NCBI RefSeq assembly: GCF_000003815.2
Contig: NC_049980.1
Coordinates: forward strand, 855,602 to 884,440
Reading direction: 5' to 3'
Source: Branchiostoma floridae
Lineage: Eukaryota > Chordata > Leptocardii > Amphioxiformes > Branchiostomatidae
Length of the DNA: 28,839 nucleotides
Positions within the stretch are counted from its first letter, which is position 1. Every line of letters starts with the position of its first letter. Below, one piece after another: positions 24,301-28,251 of this stretch. Position numbers and translations under genes: made by a program. The notes below the pieces were generated by a model that saw only the letters and a program-made list of their open reading frames with translations, had not been told where the DNA came from and did not search any database.

Positions 24301-25560
24301 TGTAGCGACAGGGGACCGACCTAGTGGATAGAAAGATGGTAAGGGTAGATAACATCAGGATATGCATTTGCTTAGTAGTATCTACTATAGTTTTAGAGGT
24401 GTAGTACAAAAGTGGTCAGGAAGAGGGAAGCAGGCATGGTAAGAAGAGTTAGTACATGTACACGTGTCTTTGCATTTACACTCAAGATTACGGCAGTACA
24501 TCAAAGTATAAATCTATGAAACTTCATTTTCTTTTTGCTAACAGTGGATGACAGCGACACCCATTTTTGAAAAGACAACTAAAAGGGTTATAAAGAAAAA
24601 CGTCATTTTGGGCTTAAAAGAGTATAAGCACTCTGCGCAGTGCTGCCATGATGCCTATTAAACGTAAAGTCAACATCACTAATCCTAAGGCTTCAAGATA
24701 AAGTTCAGAAAAACAATAACGTTGCTTCTCTTATTTCGATGACCTATGTAGAGTCAGTAGGAACTGTTTAAGTCAATTCAGGTGACGTGAAGTCGGAATC
24801 AGTGGAAGGTACAAAAACATTAGTAATACCTTAATGTTTACCAGAGTAGCAAAACAAACAGAGTTTCTGACTGACTGCTGTGTCCTCAACAACGTATACA
24901 GACACCAACTACCGAAAGAACATGCTAGTGTCAGTGACGACATTAGGAGATGACGTGCTGTTTACAACGGAACTGGGATGTTGTTTACAAGCCGAGTCCT
25001 TGACCCGACACTAACGGAAATAGCTTGTTTTCAACTCGAAGTAAAATAAATAAGGCAAGGTGACGCCAGGACAGATCGAATCGCTCCGTACAAACCATAC
25101 GGCACTCACGTTCACTCTTTCCTCTCTCTATGTTTCAATGGCAATATCAGTTTGCAATCACGTTTTTTTTTTGTTATTTTAGAATAAAAGTACGTTTCTG
25201 CTCAGGTAAATACATGTCATATGGTAATAATAAAAAGCAGAAGTACAATCAAAGTGATATTTGTATGTGATATCTTACTACATCTGCAATGATATGATGT
25301 ATACTTGGATGTACAGGTTCAACTTATCTTAGCCTCTCAATCCAGTTGTAAGTGTACGGACAGAAGGAGCATTTAATACATGGTATATTTATAGAATTAC
25401 TATTATTGCAAAACACATGTTTTTTTTTTTAATTGAAGCAAAATTTTTAATCAGTGAACAGCAGGTTTAGTGAATAAAGAATGCTTCAAAACACAGTACA
25501 ATGACATTGTAATAGAAAAAAAAACTGTACTTACAGTTAACATCATTGTCGTCGCGTTGC
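270..25560 (-). CDS. CPAMD8-like: CPAMD8-like alpha-2-macroglobulin/complement-family gene, 32 exons, partial at both ends
   Basis: This entry spans the spliced coding region; the exons are listed separately. The product is a large secreted protein of the C3/A2M/CD109/CPAMD8 family. Most such proteins act in innate immunity or protease trapping through a reactive thioester. Seen directly: colinear exons encoding the end of MG1, MG2-MG7, CUB, TED, CUB and RBD, with matching splice phases throughout. Landmarks include NKQVYQPGEE (MG2), FKPGLPVYGQ (MG4), GLGIADP before MG7, SVLLCPS before CUB, LNHMEEFLRLP before the thioester site, YGGFSSTQ at the end of TED and EVEMFSGFSADV in RBD. The pentapeptide GCGEQ is DHGEV, so no thioester can form. 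A charged insertion of about 398 residues separates CUB from RBD. The signal peptide, most of MG1 and the C-terminal end are outside what I could place, and an assembly gap truncates one exon. Family membership is very secure. The CPAMD8 subfamily is inferred from remembered motifs; a general A2M-like paralogue is the alternative. Confidence 0.93.
562..962. mobile_element. MITE family A, copy 1
   Basis: Terminal inverted repeats of about 50 bp run from CAGTTAATAGAATCTTC at 562 to the complementary CTATTAACTG ending at 928. Inside are AGGTCACTCCGTGAACAAGA-like arms. Similarity to the copy at 5794-6065 continues about 35 bp past the right repeat (ATAAATCTCTTCAACG). No coding capacity. It lies in the intron between exons 31 and 32. 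Confidence 0.85.
1245..1332 (-). CDS. Exon 31: receptor-binding domain
   Basis: An 88-nt exon with a CCTTACAG acceptor and GTAGGT donor. It reads WDDGNWSNPVVVEVEMFSGF and then SADVMSIQK, matching the RBD signature SNMAxxxVxMxSGF. The first base completes Arg from exon 30. A donor four bases further left (TAG|GTAAAT) is possible but would break the frame with exon 32. Confidence 0.93.
1450..1690. repeat. GC-rich repeat related to 23945-24035
   Basis: This stretch holds GGGCCCCGGGTT and, about 40 bases later, GCCGGGACCCGG. The same pair of blocks is found in inverse orientation at 23945-24010, so this is a dispersed element. The rest of the intron (1333-2034) shows nothing else. Confidence 0.45.
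2035..3341 (-). CDS. Exon 30: CUB end, charged insertion of about 398 residues, RBD start
   Basis: A 1,307-nt exon, far the largest in the gene, with a TTGTTACAG acceptor. Residues 1-27 (ending PLQIHVTAKLS) finish CUB. Residues 28 to about 425 are low complexity, rich in Lys, Glu, Asp, Arg, Ser and Asn. The last third is acidic with hydrophobic patches such as DIIGLDFPPMDLELL and HILAAFLSKLSEV. Residues 426-435 (KDHLVIETCV) are the first RBD strand, resembling C3's MILEICTRY. RTRR at residues 31-34 is a possible furin-type site, and several N-x-S/T sequons are present. A TAA follows the last Arg, but it sits in AG|GTAAGG, a consensus donor. Phase 2 splicing joins WDDGNWSN in exon 31, so this is not the end of the protein. 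Confidence 0.92.
3995..4133 (+). repeat. Dispersed repeat B, copy 1
   Basis: About 140 bp, from GACGGGGGCCGATACC through GATGTGTGACTTAGGCTTT to CAGAGGACTGATCGAAAGCTT. It is matched in the same orientation at 14261-14399 with scattered differences. It lies in the intron between exons 29 and 30; the rest of that intron shows no gene. Confidence 0.85.
4223..4285 (-). CDS. Exon 29: CUB
   Basis: A 63-nt exon, phase 0 on both sides, with a GACGCAG acceptor and GTACAG donor. It encodes VSAELQMIEVEASGQGCALF plus Gln, matching the family CUB strand GxGCxxLQ. The donor is non-ideal but frame and homology fix it. Confidence 0.9.
4410..4600 (+). repeat. Dispersed repeat C, copy 1
   Basis: Contains CAGCGACACCTAT, CTGCAGTG, AACCAGTCA, then TCACCGAAATGTCGATTTGA and GGTTGTGTGCAAAGAAT. 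The last part resembles the 3' end of a retroposon, with a CCGAAATGTCGATT motif. Related blocks occur at 8880-9060. Confidence 0.7.
4716..4880 (-). CDS. Exon 28: last TED helix and CUB
   Basis: A 165-nt exon, phase 0 on both sides, with a CTCTTACAG acceptor and GTAAAT donor. It starts DTAIALQALAAYG, the D(T/S)xxALxALxxY end of TED. It then reads DVRIFVRSTS and HHQTLQFGVSSRG, the returning CUB strands. Confidence 0.93.
5304..5518 (-). CDS. Exon 27: TED end
   Basis: A 215-nt exon with a CACCTGCAG acceptor and GTACTT donor. It reads DDTVHWESDIS, later VETTAFAILAHVV and ending SAYGGFSSTQ. These match the family's HW, then VEMTxYxLLA, then GGFSSTQ landmarks, so the TED fold is complete despite thioester loss. 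Confidence 0.95.
5794..6065. mobile_element. MITE family A, copy 2
   Basis: A shorter, internally deleted copy of the element at 562-962. It shares AGTTAATAGAATTTTCATC at the left, the CTTGCGGAGTAGGG core, AGGTCACTCCGTGAGCAAGA, and the right end ATAAATCTCTTCAACGG. It stops about 40 bp from the donor of exon 26. Confidence 0.85.
6105..6261 (-). CDS. Exon 26: TED
   Basis: A 157-nt exon with a TCCTCTCAG acceptor and GTAAAC donor. It encodes SAVSSALAYLSGAELDKPYP, AALTAYCLGLAGHPSSVLAL and KRLNSHSIKE, two TED helices with the family spacing (YxxALxAYAxxLAG...LxxL). It leaves in phase 1. Confidence 0.95.
8276..8350 (+). repeat. Dispersed repeat D, copy 1
   Basis: ACGTCAAATGCAAAATGGCGGC, then ACGAAAACAAAAGAGGTTT. 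The same ordered blocks occur at 14640-14705 with substitutions, so this is an old, degenerate repeat. Confidence 0.5.
8880..9060. repeat. Dispersed repeat C, rearranged copy
   Basis: The 3' block of repeat C is inverted here (TTCTTTGTACACAACCGAAT to CAATCGACGTTTCCGTG). It is followed by the CAGCGACACCTAT to CAGTCAAAACTGCC block in the original orientation. Copy 1 has both in one orientation, so this is a rearranged or composite copy. Confidence 0.65.
9702..9776 (-). CDS. Exon 25: TED
   Basis: A 75-nt exon, phase 0 on both sides, with a TATTTCAG acceptor and GTAGGC donor. It reads NPAAERVVPTALVVMALLEA, the TED helix equal to VxLTAYVxIALLE of the family. Confidence 0.93.
10487..10539. repeat. 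Perfect 22-bp hairpin
   Basis: TATGAAGTAGGAAAACATAG... and its exact complement, 22 bp each, are separated by a 9-base loop ACTGATAGA. It lies in the intron between exons 24 and 25. Complementarity ends at once outside the arms. Confidence 0.95.
10644..10800 (-). CDS. Exon 24: TED
   Basis: A 157-nt exon with an ATGCAG acceptor and GTAAGT donor. It reads LTAFVIRTLSAMQRFVPLDS, then AAKWLLARQMDDGSF. This matches the WLTAFVLKxFAQA...WLxxxQxxDGxF helices of TED. The usual NTW before LTAF is replaced. Confidence 0.95.
10849..10991. mobile_element. Hairpin MITE
   Basis: Long inverted arms of about 65 bp run from TAAGTCCGCTTGAGGTCCGC on the left to CGGACTTA on the right. The innermost 20 bp (ACAGGTCGCTGGAAAAATA) is nearly perfect around a short A/T loop. 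No coding capacity; fold-back type element in the intron between exons 23 and 24, about 50 bases from exon 24. Confidence 0.85.
11235..11316 (-). CDS. Exon 23: TED
   Basis: An 82-nt exon with a TTTTTAG acceptor and GTGAGT donor. It encodes YQQLMRYRQMSGAFSSMANS, matching the family's GYQRQLNYKxxDGSYSxF. It leaves in phase 2. Confidence 0.92.
11386..11549. mobile_element. MITE family E, copy 1
   Basis: Imperfect inverted ends: GGATTACCTATGTCTGTTTT on the left and AAAACGGATATAGGTTACC on the right. The ends match the element at 22367-22540. Confidence 0.6.
11898..12074 (-). CDS. Exon 22: TED start with lost thioester motif
   Basis: A 177-nt exon with a TTTTCAG acceptor and GTACGG donor; phase 1 in, phase 1 out. 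It reads GYPVGSVLNHMEEFLRLP, then GDHGEVLAVRLFSVSTVLSY. It aligns without gaps to the family sequence around GCGEQ: the Cys position is His, the Gln position is Val and the first Gly is Asp, while the middle GE is kept. Hence a thioester cannot form. The helix that follows (VLSYLLDTGQ) is conserved. Confidence 0.95.
12075..12599. other. Intron between exons 21 and 22
   Basis: 525 bases in which I see no exon, repeat pair or RNA gene. Confidence 0.6.
12600..12680 (-). CDS. Exon 21: first CUB segment
   Basis: An 81-nt exon with an acceptor CCTTACAG and donor GTACGT. It encodes VGKPVRRTLELLLHPDRMNE and then EITLTAV, equal to the short CUB strand pair between MG7 and TED (LSLKLPPNVVEES...VSVLG in A2M). 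There is no room for the extra domain that I recall human CPAMD8 carrying near here. Confidence 0.92.
12936..12987 (-). CDS. Exon 20: MG7-CUB link
   Basis: A 52-nt exon with a TTTTCAG acceptor and GTAAGA donor, reading PAGITLGTTQSVLLCPS. It matches the family's VEPEG...LLCPSG link almost residue for residue, including the conserved cysteine. It leaves in phase 1. Confidence 0.93.
13200..13409 (-). CDS. Exon 19: MG7
   Basis: A 210-nt exon, phase 0 on both sides, with a TTGCAG acceptor and GTGAGA donor. It encodes VMVSLAEPDSLTFLSPD, then LDIPPHGKANYSFVVNFLS and KRVDVLATHKTHTEM, the beta strands of MG7. Sequon NYS. Confidence 0.93.
13639..13866. mobile_element. Inverted-repeat element with internal GCGTAA/CGTAG repeats
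   Basis: Ends TTCATGAATAAGGGTCTGCA and CATGCAGACCCTCATGAATTC are complementary over about 22 bp. Between them short units such as AGCGTAA and TACGTAG or TTCGTAG recur five or six times. No coding capacity. Confidence 0.7.
13963..14197 (-). CDS. Exon 18: A2M domain and MG7 start
   Basis: A 235-nt exon with a GTAAGC donor. The acceptor TACGTTCAG was chosen because it completes the split Arg codon of exon 17. It reads FKTTIPDKAGRWTINAVALH, then GLGIADPVEF and NFSIDLDAPISVTGGEEVVV. This is the strongest family signature in the gene: VPDTITEW, then GLGI, then the MG7 opening. Sequon NFS. Confidence 0.95.
14261..14399 (+). repeat. Dispersed repeat B, copy 2
   Basis: Second copy of the repeat at 3995-4133, with the same order of blocks. 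It begins about 65 bases upstream of the exon 18 acceptor. Confidence 0.85.
14640..14705 (+). repeat. Dispersed repeat D, copy 2
   Basis: ACGTCAAAAGCCAACATGGC, then ACAAAAACGAAATAGGTTTC, matching 8276-8350 in order and orientation. It lies in the intron between exons 17 and 18. Confidence 0.5.
14804..15014 (-). CDS. Exon 17: bait-like region
   Basis: A 211-nt exon with an AACTAG acceptor and GTATGA donor; it enters in phase 1 and leaves in phase 2. It encodes a charged, divergent stretch (KQLPLRKIQEANFQALQNEH, later VVRDGWTETPTLDSTGIFSS). Position in the chain makes it the equivalent of the bait region and the part leading to FPETWxW. That motif is not recognisable; the nearest sequence is DGWTETPTL. 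Confidence 0.88.
15446..15518 (-). CDS. Exon 16: MG6 after the gap
   Basis: A 73-nt exon with a TTGATTACAG acceptor and GTAAGA donor. It reads DSGLAVFTDLRIHHFRKFGM and then AKDK. The family pattern here is DMGLxAFTNxxI, followed by the bait region in A2M. It leaves in phase 1. Confidence 0.9.
15551..15834. mobile_element. MITE with 53-bp terminal inverted repeats
   Basis: The left end GAACTAGTTTAACTGTAATA through AAATTTTC (15551-15603) is the near-perfect complement of 15782-15834. The 178-base interior has no open frame of note. It starts 32 bases upstream of the exon 16 acceptor. Confidence 0.92.
16636..16737. repeat. (TTCC)n microsatellite beside the gap
   Basis: A tetranucleotide TTCC/CTTC tract with a few interruptions near its left end becomes pure before entering the N run. 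It is the likely cause of the assembly break. Open frames through it are artefacts. Confidence 0.97.
16738..17515. other. Assembly gap, 778 N
   Basis: An unresolved run of N. On its left it is entered by a TTCC microsatellite and on its right it cuts exon 15. Because exon 16 begins at a position that in A2M directly follows the same part of MG6, the gap probably hides only the end of exon 15 plus intron, but a further small exon cannot be excluded. Confidence 0.99.
17516..17618 (-). CDS. Exon 15: MG6, 3' end lost in the assembly gap
   Basis: At least 103 nt with a phase-0 acceptor. It reads VFEEMMSYGS through DPSILYSAFRAK and continues LSPDM of exon 14 to give LSPDMVFEEMM, like the family's LTPxxVYxxL. 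The N run begins after the last lysine codon plus one base, so the donor and an unknown number of codons are missing. Confidence 0.85.
17991..18152 (-). CDS. Exon 14: MG6 first part
   Basis: A 162-nt exon, phase 0 on both sides, with a TTTGTCAG acceptor and GTAGTA donor. It encodes VHVQVSAHPVPGQEAGVIVE through NTLSPDM. In A2M the same segment ends AVDKSVLLLKP...LTPELVY. The conserved AVDxSVLLL strand is not preserved here (MTVSQTPNG), which points to divergence in MG6. Confidence 0.91.
18153..18991. other. Intron between exons 13 and 14
   Basis: 839 bases, AT-rich, with no exon or clear repeat found. Confidence 0.6.
18992..19204 (-). CDS. Exon 13: MG5
   Basis: A 213-nt exon, phase 0 on both sides. 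It reads ISRGQTIQSTALPLKYLEQ, then TLNVTQAMVPASWLVVYHVL and DALMLYTEEVFHNK. These match the MG5 strands that in A2M read VKSDIAPVARLLIYAVL and end in ENCLANKV. It carries sequons NDT and NVT. The donor GTTATC is weak, so the 3' end could shift slightly, though HNK|V fits the family. Confidence 0.93.
19629..19812. mobile_element. Hairpin MITE next to exon 12
   Basis: Arms of about 50 bp: GGCATGCGCGAGAACAGGAA through TATGTCAAAGGTGAGGGCCC on the left. The complement GGGCCCTTCACCTTTGACAT through CCTGTCACCGCGTATGCG is on the right. It ends about 45 bases from the exon 12 donor. Confidence 0.88.
19857..20063 (-). CDS. Exon 12: MG4 end and MG5 start
   Basis: A 207-nt exon, phase 0 on both sides, with a TACCCCCCAG acceptor and GTAGGA donor. 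It encodes SKYGFAFADDERTVYMKLWH and then SPSACAIRIVPPDAKPRVDR, the typical link and first strand of MG5. A hairpin element begins 45 bases beyond its donor. Confidence 0.93.
20121..20172 (+). repeat. Dispersed repeat F, copy 1
   Basis: GGTATACATGGATCAAATTT TCAACGGCC and CTGTCACCTT are repeated with few changes at 26901-26945. Confidence 0.6.
20419..20583 (-). CDS. Exon 11: MG4
   Basis: A 165-nt exon, phase 0 on both sides, with a GTAAGA donor. It reads IAVVTPDGSPAEL, then SYAFDIPLGVEELHIE, an MG4 domain with the G-V-x-F-x-I-P pattern. The PDGSPAE motif matches what I recall of CPAMD8. Confidence 0.94.
21025..21249 (-). CDS. Exon 10: MG3 end and MG4 start
   Basis: A 225-nt exon, phase 0 on both sides, with a CTTTAG acceptor and GTGCGT donor. 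It encodes the last strands of MG3, with a potential N-glycosylation sequon NSS, then KYFKPGLPVYGQ, the conserved FRxGIPFxGQ opening of MG4. Confidence 0.94.
21727..21811 (-). CDS. Exon 9: MG3
   Basis: An 85-nt exon with a GTTGCAG acceptor and GTAAGT donor. It reads CRDGSPVKGHVDLYMTIFG, the family's YTYGKPVxGxVxV segment of MG3. It leaves in phase 0. Confidence 0.92.
22041..22131 (-). CDS. Exon 8: MG3 start
   Basis: A 91-nt exon with a TTTCCTCAG acceptor and GTAAGT donor. It opens with RPKFHVTISM, matching the conserved LPKFEV start of MG3, and continues through SSDNSVKGTVTA. It enters in phase 1 and leaves in phase 2. Confidence 0.92.
22367..22540. mobile_element. MITE family E, copy 2
   Basis: Inverted ends GGTAACCTATACCCACTG and CAGTG...GGATATAGGTTACC. 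An inner pair (GAGTCAACGGACGG and CCATCCGTTGACTTGAT) makes a long fold-back. The right end is nearly identical to that of the copy at 11386-11549. It ends about 50 bases from the exon 7 donor. Confidence 0.8.
22590..22632 (-). CDS. Exon 7: MG2-MG3 junction
   Basis: A 43-nt exon with a strong TTTTTTCACAG acceptor and GTAAGT donor. It encodes EEQIQEATFYVLTL, the strand that leads into the conserved LPKF motif of the family (here ERPKF, completed in the next exon). It ends in phase 1. Confidence 0.9.
23058..23131 (-). CDS. Exon 6: MG2
   Basis: A 74-nt exon with a GTAAGT donor. After completing Gly it reads LITKSLKLAKAVLEGEWTVT and then VFVG, corresponding to the family segment ending in GxWxxxV before the link to MG3. 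It leaves in phase 0. Confidence 0.9.
23433..23484 (-). CDS. Exon 5: MG2
   Basis: A 52-nt exon with an ATTTAG acceptor and GTATAC donor, reading DIHGFEAMSWNSLRSPD plus one base of the next Gly codon. The pattern matches the family's DPxGxxxxxW turn. It starts in phase 0 and ends in phase 1, exactly what exons 4 and 6 require. The donor is weak, so boundaries rest mainly on phase and homology. Confidence 0.8.
23685..23702 (-). CDS. Exon 4: 18-nt MG2 microexon
   Basis: This exon encodes only VNIVVS, the strand that precedes the DPKGN-type turn in MG2. It lies between a CTGTAG acceptor and a GTAAGT donor, in phase 0 on both sides. It is accepted because it fills the exact gap in the domain and keeps the frame between its neighbours. 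Confidence 0.75.
23830..23885 (-). CDS. Exon 3: MG2
   Basis: A 56-nt exon with a TTCACAG acceptor and GTAAGA donor. It completes the split codon of exon 2 and reads VYIRAIFVDRNLKPVELER, the MG2 segment equivalent to VKFRVVSMDENFHPLNE in A2M. It ends in phase 0. Confidence 0.92.
23945..24035. repeat. GC-rich repeat, inverse copy
   Basis: ACCGGGTCCCGG and AACCCGGGCCCTGC frame an AT-rich spacer that can fold back. It is the reverse-oriented relative of the block near 1515-1565. Confidence 0.45.
24149..24320 (-). CDS. Exon 2: end of MG1 and start of MG2
   Basis: A 172-nt exon with a GTAAGT donor; it enters in phase 0 and leaves in phase 1. It encodes WDYKLRVTGRTGK, the last strands of MG1, then SFLELNKQVYQPGEE. 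That matches the family signature in which MG2 opens with a strand followed by TDKPIYKPGQ. The usual Thr-Asp of that signature is Leu-Asn here. Confidence 0.93.
24321..25534. other. Intron between exons 1 and 2
   Basis: 1.2 kb of AT-rich sequence in which I find no exon, no repeat pair and no RNA gene. Confidence 0.6.
25535..25560 (-). CDS. Exon 1 of the visible chain: MG1 microexon
   Basis: A 26-nt exon lies between a CTAG acceptor and a GTAAGT donor. It starts with the last two bases of a codon and ends in phase 0, giving NATTMMLT, which joins VGPLSLH of the next exon as an MG1 strand. Its small size makes it less certain than later exons, but the phase and both splice sites fit. Confidence 0.68.
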
Positions 25561-26900
25561 CTAGAAAATAAAAAGAAACAGCACGTTTTAAATTACACTC
25601 AAAAATGTTAGTTTTATAGTTTCATATTTAGATGAAAGGGACTTCACTGTAGGTCAACTGGCAGCATGCCTACAGTTGAGCTACTAGTTCCAACTAGTTT
25701 GTAACTTGAAAAAACCCGGTCCAAATTCTGGGTAGGGCATCTACGGGTTGGGGCTGTAACCGTCTTTCAGACCGAACGTAAAATGGGGTGGGGTGGGGGG
25801 CATACTCTAGGTGGTGCTTTGAATTCGAGCATGTTAAAGGGGAAGGATTGGCGACCCCTCCCCGTAGAAATATACTATGCTACAGAAACATCAATGAAAA
25901 TTGCAAACCTATGTGGCGCTTGGCACTACAATATGAACAACAACATTGCAGATAGACGACGAATATTAGGTGCATATTGTGCTGTAAAGATGAAATTATA
26001 TTTGCCCGAGTCTGCTCAATTGTACTGATGTTCTGATGCAATACCCTCCCCGGGGGCATGTCAAAGCCACCTTGTTTTTCTATTTTTCTGGCTTAATGAA
26101 AGCCACGCGTCATGACCTGTTCCCTTATCTGTGGATCAAGGACATTACATGGCTGATTACACACAATCATCTCCTGACTTCTCCAAGTCTTGTCCTGTTT
26201 ACGTCTAGCCCTTACTAAGTCATTCTGCTTTGAACATACGTATGACATCGTCTGTGGGCATCAAAAATGATGTGAAGGTAAGAAATGATATAAAAGTTGG
26301 GCCACAAATAGAACAGATGACTTTAACATAAGGGTGTGGTATACCAGAGAATCACTTCTCCCTTTCGTTTTTTTCCTTGACTTTAGCATTCTTTGACATT
26401 ACTCGTTTGCCGACAGTTTAAAAGAAACAAGGGTATATTCACTATATTGTCCATCTTGCAGTTGCTTTGTGTAATTGACGCACATTATGCATATGTGACC
26501 TAAAACGTTTTAGTAAAATTGTTACGCGCGTTGGATATGTCACTCTTGTAATAGAATAAACGTGGCCTTATCTCCAGCTGTACATGGATGGAAAATGACA
26601 GCCCGGGGTAGAGGGGTAAGCTCCGGGATTAGCCCGGGTACCGTACGGGGTGTTACCGTGGACTGACAGGGATAACAACAACTGATGTTATGTAACCTGT
26701 TTGCAAAAACACGTCATGTGAGCCGCTTGCAGCTTTGAGTACCGTACTGAGGCAATATTTTGTCAGTGTTGCGTCACTTTTTGTAGCCTATGCAGAATCT
26801 TAAAGCTTTCCCCTTTGCTACGATCTCAATTTCAACATCTGTATTGGTAGCAATCATTCATAGCACAATGCTAAACTTTCTTCTAACGTTGCAACACAAA

Positions 26901-26945
26901 GGCATACATGGATCAAATTTTCAACGACCACTGTCGCCTTCTTCA
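26901..26945 (+). repeat. Dispersed repeat F, copy 2
   Basis: GGCATACATGGATCAAATTT TCAACGACC and CTGTCGCCTT match 20121-20172. Confidence 0.6.
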
Positions 26946-26981
26946 ACGACTATGCTGACACTGTACTATTCTTATACATAC

Positions 26982-27037
26982 CTCTTGACGTCGTGATGTT
27001 GTAAGGATTGGGTTGTGTGGCCCAGAACCAAGAGGTC
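26982..27037 (-). CDS. Candidate upstream MG1 exon (weak)
   Basis: This would be a 56-nt exon reading TSWFWATQPNPYNITTSR plus one G. It ends at an AGAG|GTATGT donor in phase 1, as exon 1 requires, giving TSRGNATTMM across the junction. Its acceptor (GTATCAAG) has little pyrimidine tract and MG1 homology is not convincing. Phase agreement alone has a one in three chance of arising randomly. Confidence 0.2.
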
Positions 27038-27314
27038 CTTGATACGAATACCATAACATGCCACGTATGTTGTGCCCGTAGCATATTCACTTAACTTGAC
27101 TTTCCTCACTTCAACCAGGTGTAATAAGGGTAACAGAATTGAATTGGGAAGGTAAAGCGGGCGTTGAAAGGGATTCTCGGTATAGGCTTTGCCTCTCAAG
27201 ACCGTACCCTAGACACAGTGGATAGCAATCCATTGCCCCTACGGCCTTAAAAAGAGCCTAGTGGACTGCTTATTGTTCTTATCGGTATCTTAGGCACACT
27301 GTACAAGAGAAGTA

Positions 27315-28251
27315 CAGTCAAACCTGCCCGAGCGACCACCTCTTCTCTGTGACCACCTGGCCATTTCGACCGCTTTTTCTCGGTCCCGACTTTTTTTCCC
27401 ATTGACGCAAGCTTTAAGCGACCTTTTCTCAACGACCACCTGGCCAACGCGACCGCGACCGGCCCAAATTGGATCCATAACGACCGCATCATTTTCAAAA
27501 TTGAGGTTTTCATCGATTTCTGATGATAACTTGCGCGATTTTGTGCCGAAATCGGCCAGTTTGCGTCGGATTTTGACTGCCATTACGATGTTTAGAATAA
27601 AGATGGTGGCGGTCAATGGGTGGGTCAATTGGGCAGTCTACTGTGATATGGGAGGAGTCTTTTTGTAAGAAAATCCGGATCTACTTGTTACAGAAGTTTT
27701 TTTTTTTTTTTAAATCTGAAACGTATATAGCCTCATACTTTTTTAAAGAAAGATCTATATAGCTCATACGTTTTTAAGAAAGATCTGTGTGAGTGCTTTT
27801 GTCCAACTGTACTGTACATTCACCCGTGGGTAAGTACGCTATCGGGACGTACCGGGCATCGAATTCGAAAGGTACACCGTAGTTATTTCTGATACGGCGA
27901 TTAAGAACACAGCGACGCATAAAGGCTTGTATGGTAACTGACAGCATCAAAGCTCCCTTACTGTCTATAACGTTAGTGTACAAATATTGAGCTATATTGA
28001 ACTATATCGTATAAAAGCTTGATAAAAGCTTGGGGTTAAATTTACAGTGAGCGTGTTGTATTTGACATTAAAGACCTCACTTCTTTGCGTGCGTGTAGTG
28101 TGCTTGCTATTTGCCATTAAACACAACGGAAACCATTTAATATTCTTTGCATCGGGCATGTTTTGAGTCGATACTCTTCTCAGCGACCACCTGTCCAAAT
28201 CGACCGCTTTTTTCCGGTCCCCCGGTTGGTCGCCTTGGGCAGGTTTGACTG
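27315..28251. mobile_element. Tc1/mariner-like non-autonomous DNA transposon, 937 bp
   Basis: The terminal inverted repeat CAGTCAAACCTGCCC starts at 27315 and its complement GGGCAGGTTTGACTG ends at 28251. Both are flanked by TA, the target duplication typical of Tc1/mariner (including pogo/Tigger) insertions. Subterminal blocks of the form GACCACCTG...CGACCGCTTTTT...CGGTCCC recur at both ends. No transposase was found. Short minus-strand frames inside (such as 27774-27983) have no recognised domain. Confidence 0.88.

Larger units (their letters stand above)
25561..27314. other. Upstream region, MG1 coding expected but not found
   Basis: The start of the protein must lie to the right of 25560. 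Apart from the weak candidate at 26982-27037 and repeat F I see nothing I can support as coding. Plus-strand frames at 25783-26218 are short and featureless. Confidence 0.5.

Noticed and set aside
27774-27983. Minus-strand frame inside the Tc1-like element as a transposase remnant
   Set aside because: No catalytic motif or DNA-binding helix pattern of a transposase was recognised.
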